Assembly (NCBI RefSeq): GCF_964355755.1
Contig: NC_092679.1
Span: forward strand, 1,054,001-1,118,000
Reading direction: 5' to 3'
Length of the DNA stretch: 64,000 bases
DNA from: Antedon mediterranea
Lineage: Eukaryota > Echinodermata > Crinoidea > Comatulida > Antedonidae
Each line of letters opens with the position of its first letter. Position 1 is the first letter of the stretch. Under the pieces are notes generated by a model. That model did not search any database, was not told the DNA's origin, and was given only the letters and a program-made list of their open reading frames with translations. Shown here piece by piece: positions 27,701 to 42,700 of this stretch. The position numbers were made by a program, and so were the translations under genes.

Positions 27701-30700
27701 GCCCATACAGGACCATTTAATAGATGCCCATACAGGACCATTTAATAGATGCCCATACAGGACCATTTAATAGATGCCCATACAGGACCATTTAATAGAT
27801 GCCCATACAGGACCATTTAATAGATGCCCATACAGGACCATTTAATAGATGCCCATACAGGACCATTTAATAGATGCCCATACAGGGCCGTAGCCACCAG
27901 TGCAGTTGGTAAGGTTTCAACCTGACCACTTTTTCACAGAGGCCTTTAAACAGAGATTGTTCACATTTCTTGCAACCACCTCACCACTTTATTTCTTGTG
28001 GCTACAGCACTGCCATACTTTCTTAAAATGTGTTTGAAGCAAGCATAGGTTGTTGTACTCTTGTTAGAACTTAATTAATGATAGACACAGGCACTATAGA
28101 CAGTGTGGGTACAAATATACCATGTGACAATGATACAATTACTTGAAAATGAATGTTTGTTGCTAAAAAAATATAAGTACAAGCTTGTGATAGCCTTTGC
28201 CATGACCTAGATCAAACTTTTAAATATTTTAATATTCTTTGAAAGTGTTTTGTAATTTAAACACATTTATTAGGATGGTATAATTGCAAATGTGAAGATT
28301 GTACATCCATCATGGTTTCTAAGTCCATGGTGACTACTGTATCTGAAAATGAAATCTAAACTAATTTGTGAGCACATCAATAGATAATATTCTGAAAGTG
28401 AAATAAAAAGGTAATGAGTTTAATGAATGCAATGAATCGTTGCAAAAAATGGAATATCTGGATGTTGTAGCGATGAACTGAAATGTAACAAGATTCACGT
28501 AAATCTTATAAATCTCTTTAAAGTTGAATTGAACGATGTAACATGAATGATTCGTTAAACATATGAGGGCGACGTTTGATGCATGCCCATGCTTGCCTTT
28601 ACTGCTCTCCTTCATGTCAGGTGAGCTGGTTGGCTGATCCATTGACTTGGGTCGAGAGAGTCGATGGTCAGGCATCTCACTAGATATCTTGCGCGATAAT
28701 TTCATCGACGAAGTACGGCTTCTTCTGGACCCTACAATATTATTGTGCAATTTTTATGTATAATAACTACAACAAGAGTATGTGAAACAATCATTCTATT
28801 TGTTCTCTCACTACTTTGTCGGGGTTAAGTACGTCAACAAGTGCGCGCTCCTCTTCTTATTCTGCGTCATTGTCTCCATCTTCTGCATATATATCTTCTT
28901 TTCCCTTTTTATTTTAGGCAATTTATTCAATAATGTACATGGGCCATTGGCCCTAGTGCACAAAAAATTAATAAACTATTACTTAAGATAATTATTTCTT
29001 CTTTCAAAAGCAAATATACAATTTTTCACAATACTCAATGCAGCTACATAGATTTTGAAAGTACTGTTTACTTCTTGTAGTTTACTGATCATAAACTATT
29101 CAACCCCTACAATATTAAGCCTTCATGTTTATACCATAGACATACTATAACTAGATGGACAACTAGGAAACAACAAAGTTATGCCAACAGGGCTGTTGCT
29201 ATCTATATCTTATAGTATGTCTATGGTACATCCTTATTAGGTAAAGACAGCCTACCTGAAGATTTTCTGCTATCGGACTGTACTGGTACTTTTTTCTTTT
29301 TATTTTTAACCAATATTTTATATTTCAAACGCTCTGGACTTGGTACGCTTTTTCCCGGTTCAATCTGCAAAAATGAAAACAAAGAAAATAATCAAACAAT
29401 TGTAAAAACATTCACTTTTAGTGGAATGCAAAAATATCCCCTTTTAGTGGAATGCAAAAACATTCACTTTACACGATACTTGATACAAATAATCAACGTA
29501 TCCATACATTTTGAGGAGAAAAACAAAACGTTACTAACCGGAAAATCATCCAAGGGTTCTGTGAGCAGGTTTTCTCCAAAGATTTCTTTACAATATTGCG
29601 CCATCTTAGCTTGTTGTTTCTGGGAGCAATGGTTCTCAAAACTCAGGATGACTGGATAAGCAGACGTCTTGAAGGCTGCATCGTTTATTGCCTCTATCAC
29701 ATCCTACAGGTCAAAGCAGGTCATTACAACATACACAATCATGTCAAAATTAAGCATGTTATAGTTCTACAATGTACCAAAATAAACCATACCTAAACAC
29801 AACTTTACCAGCAACAACCATTACCAACATAAACCATACCTAAACACAACTTTACCAGCAACAACCATTACAACATAAACCATACCTAAACACAACTCTA
29901 CCAGCAACAACCATTACCAACAAAAACCATATCTAAACACAACTTTACCAGCAACAACCATTACCAACATAAACCATACCTAAACACAACTTTACCAGCA
30001 ACAACCATTACCAACATAAACCATACCTAAACACAACTTTACCAGCAACAACCATTACCAACATAAACCATAGCTAAACACAACTTTACCAGCAACAACC
30101 ATTACCAACATAAACCATACCTAAACACAACTTTACCAGCAACAACCATTACCAACATAAACCATACCTAAACACAACTTTACCAGCAACAACCATTACC
30201 AACATAAACCATACCTAAACACAACTTTACCAGCAACAACTATTACCAAACCAAACCATACCTAAACACAACATTATCAGCAACAACCATTACCAACATT
30301 AACCATACCTCAACACAACTTTACCAGCAACAACTATTACCAAACCAAACCATACCTCAACACAACTTTACCAGCAAAAACGAACATGAACAACCGACAC
30401 TACTATTGCAACCCTAGCACAACCACTAGTTTGTCCCCAATTTTGACCTGACCTTAAAGTTGACCAATGTGCACATTGTATAGCCATGAGTTATAACAGG
30501 TTCCTCATCCCCTCCATTTCCGTCCCAGCAATCAAGCTCAATACAACGACAACCAGAAAGCAAAACCTGACGGTACATCTCCACAGACGACTTGCCGGTA
30601 AGCTGATGACCTTTTAAGGAAGAATTTAAAATAAATAAAATTTAAAAACAACGGGGCATCTGAAGATTCTGAACATTACAAGTTTGAAATAAAAAAAATG

Positions 30701-33700
30701 ACACAATTTGGAGAGAAACCATTTTTCGACTTATATGATAAAAATGGAGTGTGCCCTATGTAGTGCTACACCCTCTCTGCACAATCCCTAAAGCTCTGTC
30801 TACACTATCAAACTTTATGTGACAAAAAATGTGATGTGCCCATATATGGACATGATGATGTCATATCATTACCATATTTGGTCATATCACTACCATATAT
30901 GGGCATATTACTACCATATATAGTGTGATAGTATAGTATAATACAAACCTGTTAAATACGTGTTATGGCTACTATTGATGAAGTAACTAGGTAACGGCTG
31001 GTCCATGTCATGACAATGTGTCAGCGTTTCTGGGTCAACTACAAGGTTTTCTGAACTTAGAAGATATCGAGAAAGACCGTCAACAGACAGATGACCTGAA
31101 ATAACAATTGTACATTATGCTAATTCAAAATTTGTTGAACCAAATTGACCTTATATACATAAGCCTCTTATATTGCACCGGTTTCCATAAAAAATAGATA
31201 AATATCGCATAAAAATAGCGCATTGACACAACAATTATGGAAGAGTAGCCTATACCTATTAGAAATAGTTATGCATGTGAAATTAGAATATAGGATTATT
31301 TAAATTTTAGCTGAAAAGAGACTTTTTTCACTTCCTGGAAAAACCTCACAACTGATTGCTGTACCTGGAGAAATTTCCTGCACAATGGGAAAACATATTT
31401 AAACTCGATGTACAAACACTTTTGCCAGACAAGAACAGAAAGAAGAAATACGAATGCTCCAACAGCTACACAGAGATGTTAGAAACAATCATTGATTTTG
31501 ATGATTATGACAATAATTTAATAATAATTTTTATATGAATGAATCTATTAACTGAAAATACGCAAAACTGAAATTTTGCACAATAAAACTTGGTGCTTGT
31601 TGGCTGACAACAAGTATTTGTGTCATTTATATTTTTTATATTTACCTTTTTTCACAAAGTTTGGTCTTGGTTCATACTTAGATATGATATCATGCGCATA
31701 CTCTGAATCACAATATGGATATAGAATCTCATTCAGCCTCGGATCTCGTTGCTCTTTGTTGAAAAAATCCTTCACTTGTTCCGTTGTTAGATAAGGCTTA
31801 GCTTTTGCACCCCTATATAAAAAAGTATTTGTAAAAATGTTTATTATTTCTTATTAATACTATGAAATACAAACAATGTTCAGTGGTTATGTAACAATTA
31901 GGGAAGTAGTTGTAAGTCAATAACTTTCATTTTGTAGCAAACTTGGGGAATTTATAATGACATCATATACCAATTTCACATTACCAATATCATTATTATA
32001 ATGAATATATGATTCAAATACTGGTCTTCCAAAGGGCCCAGTTGTGATCAGTGGATGTGTGTGTACTAGTACACCAGGCTAACCGCCTACTCGTCTCGAA
32101 AGATGTACTAGGTTCTTTATGAGTTTGGACAGTATACATAAAAATGATGTAAACATTGTGAATAGGGCTGCAGGCAGAAGCTTGAGACGTGAAAACTCCT
32201 TCTCCTAATTTGGAAAAACCTTTTTTTTTAAATTAATAACTTTTTTTACGCAGTAAACACCATAAAATGTATGCCACTTGATGACTAATGAATGTTTACT
32301 TGTCATAGTACAACCATAATACAACAAAGTACACAACCATCTCATTTCACTCACTCGTTACAATTAATTACACAGTCCAGAAATCAATCAACACAAGTCA
32401 TACAACACACAGTAAGATGATACCACTCTATAACACGACATTTATTAGCAAAATTGTGTTTTTATCTAAGTCAACATATGAATCATCTGAAAGGTAATCT
32501 TGTTCCATTGAATGCAATGTAAACACGTAGTAATTTGAACCAGCTCACAAATTAGTATTTCCTTTACCTATTTTTAGTGATTTCAGAATGGATTGTCTTG
32601 AAATATAAATATTTAGATAAATTTATTATATTTGTTTTATCAGATGCGTTCAAACATACCATTAGGGTTTGATTCGAACCCAAAAAAGCAGATAGAGCAT
32701 CAACATAAAAATTATGAATTCAACGTAAACATACACTTGTTGGTTTTGATGTACAACGCTAGACTAGGTTGTGAGTCTCACCAAGAATGTTCTCAATGTA
32801 GTCAGCACAATTGTATTACTGTTCTTGTAGCCGTCTTCTTCTGAAGACACATGCCCATCATTGACGGATATTAATTATCAGTTGACTTCACTGCTAGTGT
32901 ACTCGAGATCTACGTTTATACCATGCTACATACACTTTTATTTTAATTAGACTAAGGTAAACACTCCTGCTATACTTACACTCATCACTACCATACTTAC
33001 ACTCATCACTACCATACTTACACTCATCACTACCATACTTACACTCATCACTACCATACTTACACTCATCACTACCATACTTACACTCATCACTACCATA
33101 CTTACACTCATTACTACCATACTTATTTTATTATTTATTATTTCTTTATTCTGATATAAAATCAAGGATAAAAACACAAAAAAGTACCGAGACGGCAAAC
33201 TTATTTCCATTGTGGTCCTAAACAAATATAACAGAATAAACAAGGAAACCAATTACTTAAACATAATACACAAACATATAGCAAATTAAATTTCTCTTAA
33301 TCTAAGAATTTCACAAAAATAACCTTTTGATCTCTGTTTACACTCACCACTACCATAATTACACTCACCACTACCATACTTACAATCATTACTAGCATAC
33401 TTACACTCATCACTACCATACTTACACTCATCACTACCATACTTACACTCATCACTACCATACTTACACTCATCACTACCATACTTACACTCATCACTAC
33501 CATAATTACACTCATCACTACCATACTTACACTCATCACTACCATACTTACACTCATCACTACCATACTTACACTCATCACTACCATACTTACACTCACC
33601 ACTACCATACTTACACTCATCACTACCATACTTACAATCATTACAACCATACTTACACTCATCACTACTACCATAATTACAATCATCACTGCCATACTTA

Positions 33701-36700
33701 CACTCATCACTGCCATACTTACACTCATCACTACCATACTTACAATCATTACTACCATACTTACAATCATCACTACCATACTTACACTCATCACTGCCAT
33801 ACTTATACTCATCACTACCATACTTACAATAATTACTACCATACTTACACTCATCACTACCATACTTACACTCATCACTACCATACTTACACTCATCACT
33901 ACCATACTTACACTCATCACTGCCATACTTACACTCATCACTACCATACTTACAATCATCACTGCCATACTTGGACTCATCACTACCATACTTACAATCA
34001 TTACTACCATACTTACACTCATCACTACCATACTTACACTCATCACTACCATACTTACAATCATTACTACCATACTTACAATCATTACTACCATACTTAC
34101 AATCATTACTACCTTACTTACAATCATTACTACCATACTTACAATCATTACTACCATACTTACACTCATTACTACCATACTTACACTCATCACTACCATA
34201 CTTACAATCATCACTGCCATACTTACAATCATTACTACCATACTTACAATCATTACTACCATACTTACACTCATTACTACCATACTTACACTCATTACTA
34301 CCATACTTACAATCATTACTACCATACTTACATATCTTTAAACACCTTGTCAATTTCTTGTCGATTGAGAAGACAAACATAGAAATTGAAGAATTCCGCA
34401 AATGTGAACTTGGATGGGCTAATCATCTCATCCTAAAAGAATATATATATATATAATAACATATTAATTATTATTTATTTTCGATGACATTTACCCTGAA
34501 AAATAAAATGATTAAAATAAATCATTACTAGGAACTATCACTGCAAAAAAACGCCAGAAATTCCATTTCAAAATGAAACAAATGATAAAACTATTCTAAT
34601 GAAACATAAAATAAACATATTACTTATAAACAGTTTTTATAGAGATTATTTTAATTAATAAGAATCAGGAAAAATGGCAAAAATCAAACTCAAAACAATA
34701 TAGACTATCTGATAATTTAACCACATAACCTAGAAAGTAGGAGGCCTTTTGTCATTTTCCTCCTGACTGTAATGACATAAGAGCAACCTTAATTTTAAAA
34801 AGGTAAAGAGGCTATTCTAAAAGAAGATTAAACTAATTATAATAATGTAGTATTTGAGCAACTTAGAAAGAGATTATAATATAATCATAATGATTGGAGT
34901 AATACATGTAAACTGTAGCAGTGATGTAAATGAGGCATGCAAAGCAATGGGTTGACTTATTCTGCAATTATGCTTAATCAACAACTAATATTCAACAAAC
35001 TGTGCTTATTTGGCAACTGTGCTTAAATTCAGTTACTGTACTTATTAAGTAACTGTACTTATTCAGCAACTGTGCTTATTCAGCAACTTTGCTTATTCAG
35101 CAACTGTACTTATGCAGCAACTGTACTTATTCAGCAACTGTGCTTATTTGGCAATGTGCTTAAATTCAGTTACTGTACTTATTAAGTAAACTGTACTTAT
35201 TCAGCAACTGTGCTTATTTGGCAACGTGCTTAAATTCAGTTACTGTACTTATTAAGTAACTGTACTCATTCAGCAACTGTGCTTATTCAGCAACTGTACT
35301 TATTCAGCAACTGTACTTATTCAGCAACTGTTCAAGAACAGCATGTCAACAACACTTTTATTTGGCAATTTGACAGTAACAATTTATTAGAGTTATTTAT
35401 TTGATCATTACTAAAGCAATGATCCAATCTTTCTAATTTTTATTATCATATGATTTGATTTCATGCTTGATGGTGTGCATGCATTAATAACAATAATGGA
35501 ATGAATATGTAATTTGACATCCGAGAAAGCTTAAAAATTTAATTTAATTTAAAATATGAATTTAAATATAAAAGCATATTAACATAGATTCTGATAAAAC
35601 CTTACAGATAGCACACTCATTAAGAGCATTGAAAGAAAGTAGTATTTAAACAATCTACAATTTGGTTTAGGAATCTATTATACTGTAGATTTACTCCTAC
35701 ACGAACCATGTATTAATTCTTTTTGTAATCAAATTCTTTATTTTTTTTCTTCAACAATCATTAATAATAGCTTTGAAAGTCTGTAACAGACAAAAGCTGA
35801 TACGTTTCTATGATGATGCCCTAAGCTTCTATTAAGCATGGCATTTGTCATTACTAACATGATGCTAAATAATTTAGTGATTAATAAATTACATTAAATC
35901 ACTTGAGTGATATCAGGATAAACAGTAATGTTATTTTACAAACATTTTAATGTTATTATAAACTGTTTTATAAACAATATAGCACTTTATTCTGATATTT
36001 GCACAAATGTTCAGTTAATTACATGTATGTTTACATTATAACTAATATATATAAAAAAAAATATTGACATTTAAAGAAAAAAATCTTAAATGGATCAGAG
36101 ATAAGTAAATACTATGAAATCTCTAGTTTTGGATTTGAAAGTGGAAGGTAGGAGTGAAAAAGCATATTAAATTGAATTGTTATTTAAAATATTCTAACGG
36201 TTGTTCATTATTCATTTGCAAAGTTTTCAAGAGCTACAAGTAATTAATTAATGTACATTGCCATGGTAACATGAAAACAAAGCAATTACCATTGCCGTGG
36301 TGACCATCTTACTCCTTATTTTCAAAGCTTGAAAAGAAGTCTGTAAAAAACACACCATACACACTATATATAGACAGACAGTGAATGATATATACGCCAT
36401 TATACACTTTAAGATGAATTGTCTCCAAAAACGTACAAAATGGGGATTAAATAAATCAGAATTTGAATAGGTTATTCTGTAGTTTTAATAAAGTTAATCA
36501 CTTCCATAGAAAAAAATACCCAAAAAAAAATGTTTTCACTTATAAAATAACATAATAAATGGTTAAATCAACCAAAAATATATTTGAATTTGACCTTTTT
36601 TTGCTTTAAATTACAGCTTTTTCAAGTAAAATTTTGTTTAGATCCAATTTTTGTCAAAGTGGATAACTATTATGTGACATTAAATATATTCATATACAAA

Positions 36701-39700
36701 CATATTCAACATCAAACATTTAAAAAAAGAAATATTTTTAAGGGGACAATACATCTTTAATATGAATTAGGCCTACAGACTTTTATTTTATAATAAAATC
36801 ACATCACAATTATAAAATTTACAATATCAAAAAATACATTACAAAAAAAAAATATAAAAAATACAATGACATTAACAACATCAATAATACAATATGAAAA
36901 TATCTGGACTAATAACCCTATAAAAATGGAAAATAAATCATCATTCGGATATATTTTTATGATATATTGGCAATTTATTTTGTAATAATTAAATATCCAT
37001 GTCAGTACTGATCCATGTAGTATAGTACAATAGTATGGTGAGTGTACTTTTACGTTATAAATGTACAGAAAACTACATGACAACTGTATAAATAAACAAA
37101 GTATGTAGAGCATTAATTGGTGTCACATGCAGAGATACATGCTGATACCAATCCAGCAGTGAAATTAAACTCATCTGTTATTATAACTGGCAAAGACTTA
37201 ACTATAGCAGTGGTATTGCTTAGTCTCCTGAAGGGATACCAATGATATAATAAGTCTTGTTGTAGTGGTGCTAAGTAATGCATAAAGCTCTGTCTACACT
37301 ATCAAACTTTATGTGACAAAATAATGTAATGTGCCCATATATGGACAAGATGATGTCATATCACTACCATATTTAAACATATCACTACCATATTTAAACA
37401 TATCACTACCATATTTGGTAATGCATCTTTAATAAAACGGGAAATAAATACAAATGATACAATGTTCATTACCATGTCAAAATTTGAATAATAATATACT
37501 TTATTATATTTCTACATGCTGTACATACAACTGATTATTAATATTCAAATGTAGTAGTCTTACCTTTCCTGTAATTAGTCCAACTGCTTGCAATGCATTT
37601 AACACTTTCTTTTTATCGCTGTCTCTTGTCGCAAATGTTCGAACAAAACTAAAAGAAATAATCGTTCAAAATGTAGAATCAAAACGGTACTGGGTTTGAT
37701 CAACTAACGCCATTGCGCCAATTCATGGTAGTACTGATGATGTACTATATACCTAAATGGCAACTATAATGATCTTGTCAATTTTAGTTGATGGAAGATT
37801 AATAATGAAAACAGTAAGAACTGAGACAGAAAAAAGTACCACAGCAGATATCAACACTCATTACTTTATTTTAAAATGTTCAATTGTATACTACTTACGT
37901 TTTCACCGATATCTTTCCTTGTATATTTGTTGAAATGCTTAGCTTAGAATACCTATAAATATAATAACACAACATCAATCTAAATTTATCTTAATACCAT
38001 GAGGCACTGTGGTACAGTGGTTAAAACATTGGCAATCCAGAAGTTATGGGTCCGGTCAAGATTCTTTATACACCTTGCTTTCTCTAACCAGATGACAGAA
38101 ATGGGTAGAGGCATACTTCCCACAATACAGTGGTGACTGGTCGACAGAGACTCCCTCAGTGGCATAGAATTTGCCTTTTCATATTTGTCCTCCACTTGGT
38201 GGGAAAAGGTTTATCCAGGTAAGCTAGGCACGAAATTTACTAAATTATTGTTTATATTTTATTTGTTAACCACAATGTTCAGTAATTTATTTAAAAAATT
38301 TGTGAAGAGACTAAAATGTAGGGAAATGAGCAACATTATCGTTAAAAGTTCATGAGGAAAGAATCTAGGAAATGATGATACTGTCTGCTAATCTATCAGG
38401 TAGAGGTTACTGATTTTTCAGTACAGTCAACAGACATCTTTTTAATGTAATAATAAAATGAAAAAGATGTGAATATATATTTCATCTTTCAAGATTCAAT
38501 ACATTTTATTGGTCCACTTAAAAATGGAAATTTCGCTGAGCTATTTGTCAAGCGGTTAAGGCAGGGGCTGCTGCAAACCATAGTTAAACATTTAGCACAG
38601 GTTAAATGTTCCTCTATCTGTTCTGATGTTGGTTTGGAAATCAAATAAATAGAAAGAATATATTTCTTCTTTTACTGGGCTATTTGTGACTAATTTTATT
38701 GTACTGTACAAGACCTTTTTACAGGTACTTTGTGTTCCCATACAATAGGCAGGGATAGGTTCATAAAGGAAATTCAATTCATTTATTATACAGTCAACTC
38801 TCCCAATACCGGACTCTCCCAAAACCGGAATTCACGAAAAACCGGACTTTTTTGGAGGGCCCAATTTGTCCCTATTCTAAATGTACTGTAATTTATTATG
38901 AAAACCGGAATACCCAATTCCGGAATCCGGACAAATTATGAAGTACAAAACACGAAAATTAGCGTCTGAAAACCGGACTGACAGTTAAAAAACTCCAAAT
39001 ATTTACGAAAACAACGTAACATCGTCGTCACTGACTCGGATTCAATACATTCACAATGTACAAAAGCTTTTAACCATACCCTCACCATGCATGAAGTGCA
39101 CGACGTTTCGCGGTACGATCAAATAATGTTGCAATGGAGCACTACACTGTGATTGACAGGTCAGTTCATTGTTAACCCACGAGGCGACAATTGCTTTGTT
39201 GCGTATCGAACTGCGGTGGGCTTTTTCACATCGAAGCGCTAATGTCTATTGTTTTTAGCAGGGAGTTGTTAACAACTCCCTGTTTTTTAGCATATGAATT
39301 GTTTTTTAATAAAGTTCAATTTACATTCCACTTTGTGTCTTTGTTTTGTTTAAATTATTGTTAAATTCACAATTGCAATAGGAATTTAAAAAGGAATGTT
39401 TCACTAAAAATGTGCATCATTATAAATTTGGAAATCATTATGGCAAAACGTAAACGGAATGAACTTGACTTAACTAATGTTAATAAACTTTGAAATGTTA
39501 CCAATTAATTATTGTGTCATTATTGCTTGGCTCGTTACCCTAATCAATTTTCATCATTGCTATCAAATTACGTCAAAATAAAGGAGCTTAAAAAACATGT
39601 GGTCTAGGTGTGTGGGCGTTTTTATTTGATTATGACACCTCTGCACATGCGCATCAATCAAAGCCCTTCACCCATGCTGCTGCTGCTAGCTAGCTCACGA

Positions 39701-42700
39701 AAAACAATAAACAGACCGAAATTATGTTCACCGTACGTACGTACGTAGGCCTTTTTGCCGTTAAAAACACATTAAGAAACAATAATTTACTATTGTAACA
39801 TGTTTTATTGGTACAGTAAATAATGTAACTTTTAAAAAAGGTAAATTGAATTACTGTAGCTTAATATTAATAAAGTAGGCCTAGGCCTATCAGTATTTAT
39901 TTAATTAAAACTAGATTGACACAATCATAGCCTAGCCTAGGCCTTCCCTACGCTAGGAGACCGTACCGGGCAGCATTCGGACCGGTGATTCAAAGCATTT
40001 TCAGTGACAACGTGATGACTTTAAAAATATGTTTTCAGGAAACCGGACTTTCGAAAAACCGGAAAATATATGCCCGCCCAAGGGTGTCCGGTATTGGGAG
40101 AGTTGACTGTACCACTCTTTCAATGTAAATAATAATAATCATTGCAATAATTTAACGTTAATAGAGCATGTCAAAATGAAATAATAACAGCTGTTAGTGT
40201 ACAAGAAGTAAACCTCATTTCATACAATTTTAAATCTTGATGAGCATTTGATACCCACATGATAATGATGACTAACTATTGTCCTTGGCCCCCAAAGTGC
40301 GGAAATACAAAATAGGGGACCCAGAAACTTTCAAACAACTTCTGAAATTACAGTATGACATTATAGCAGTCTACTGGGCTCATGTGTGGGCGACACGTAC
40401 AACAACTTTTTTTTATCCCAATAGCTTTTACCAAACGCAGTCTACTGGTCTGAATTGGGCTGAGGTGTGGACGACACATACTGTACCACAAATTTATTAT
40501 CCGAATAGATTTCACCAAACGTTTATCATTATCATGTGTTTTAATATGAACATTATGATATAAACTTACAATTTATCCAGAAGCGAGGCAGGCGATGGGT
40601 TTTGTGTTGTTCTGCTATATGCAATTTTGAGTAAAGCATTACTCCAAACCTACAAAAAATGTTATTGTTTTTAAAAATAAATTTGTCCATATTTTTTTTC
40701 AATCCATACAAATCTCTTTTAAAATTAATTTTAATTTCTATTACATTTTATTTATTTAAACTGAATCCAAATAAATGGACTATGTTAGTCATTCCTGATT
40801 GTATAATGTGGAAAAAAACCCACAAAATGTGCAAATATCTATGGTATAAAAACTGTCTATTATGAGTAATTAGAAAAGGAATAAATACAACATTATAATT
40901 AGATACCATCAATTATTAAATTACATGAGAAAAACCAATTAAATTAATTAAAAACATTGATAAAATATGAATAAAGACAATATTATTATATTCCACTCAG
41001 CACACTACATAATTATTAAATTATATACAGTATGAGAAAAACCAATTAAATTAATTAAAAACATTGATAAAAAAATGTTGTAATGTGTTAGATAAAAAGT
41101 GCTTAATGAAACAAATTATGAATTGAAAGTAATGTCTACAAATGCAATATAATAGAATTTAAAAAATACCCATAACTCTTAAAGACTACACAAAAACGAT
41201 TCTGGCAGATAAATGCAAAAGAACTTGAGTTGTTAGTCCATTGCGAACTTTGACATTCGTTGGTACGCATTTATGCTCATTGGTGAGGAGATCAAGTAGA
41301 TAGAAGACATATATAGATTAAAGAGCAGCATAGGCAGCATAGATACAATGCAGCTAGATTCACTTTCAGTATGCAAGAGACCTTATTCAAGAAGGTTTGG
41401 AATTGTATCAATAGAATATGAAGGCAACAGCAAAGAAGAAATCTACAGCAACCTTAAGTTCTGTCTACACTATCAAACTAGTTTGACAAAAAAAGTGTGA
41501 TGTGCCCAAGGTAGTGATATGTTTAAATATGGTAGTGATATGACATCACCAAGGCCATATATGGGCACATAACATGTCACATAAAGTTTGATAGTGTAGA
41601 CATAACTTTAATTGTCAGTTTCAGACAGAAAAGATTTGCTTGCCACAAAATGTTGAAAGCCAAACCTATGCATAATCTACACTTAAAAAAACGACCCAAG
41701 CCCTCCACAATCTAAAATATTTTTAGCATCTTTAAGACATTATCTCATCTCAATTAAGCATATGTAACCTACTTATTAATGGTGTGATTTAAATTTAATT
41801 TCAGTTATGATGGTGTAACGAGTCTATTCAAGAATGATGAAATTAGCATTATATGGTAGTAAAATGTGCATGTACAGTTAAGCACTGTCTACACTATCAA
41901 ACTTTATGTAACAAAAAAATGTGATGTGCTCATATATTGACATGATGATGTCATATCACTACCATATTTGGGCACCTCAAACTTTTTTGTCCAACTAGTT
42001 TGATAGTGTAGACAGAGCTTTAGTAATATTAAAGTATAATTGTTTGCATATTCAGTTTTACATGTTGGTCTATCACATGGTTAGGGCTGCAAACTCTAAA
42101 ACAAGACTTGAACTTAGTTTTTGCAACCCAAAATATTAGTAAAAAATATGTAACAGATTAAATAAAATGTAATGACAAGAGCCACATATTCTTCTTTACT
42201 GTACTTTCCATCTTCTAGGGAAGGAGGGAGAATATTTAAATAAAGAAGTTTAGATAAATAAAGATGAAATTAAGAAATGTTATCGTGAGATAAAATTCAT
42301 TGTATTTTACAGCAGTTCAACTGATAAAAAATACATTTAATTATAATAAGCTATTAAAATAGGTGTGGTTGAAATACAAAGTGTATATTACAAACATTTA
42401 AGTTACTGGTATAAACCTGAGTGAATAAACTTAATTAATACAGCTTGGTGTACACAATGACACATTTCATGGATAGTGGTACAGCACATCGAAACATCAT
42501 TTCAAACAACATAATTTCAAACAACATAATTAATGTTACCATATGGCCAATTATAATTCCATACTTGAGTATAACTAAATTCGGACACAAGACTTTGCTA
42601 AATTCCCGGAAGGCAATCCGAGTGATATCCCACTCCTAATTTTCACCAAATATCATACCTATTGGACTATACTCGGTAATACTGGATTCCACGGAGAAAT

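Noticed and set aside
29783-30385. CRISPR-like array of direct repeats
   Set aside because: The whole 47-bp unit is repeated with no unique spacers, and the locus is a eukaryotic intron.
33297-34325. A 342-residue MVVMSVS-repeat protein frame on the minus strand, and LPYLQS or CKYGSN repeat frames overlapping it
   Set aside because: The 21-bp satellite period is a multiple of three, so several frames on both strands stay open. The region is the intron after PLCB exon 8.
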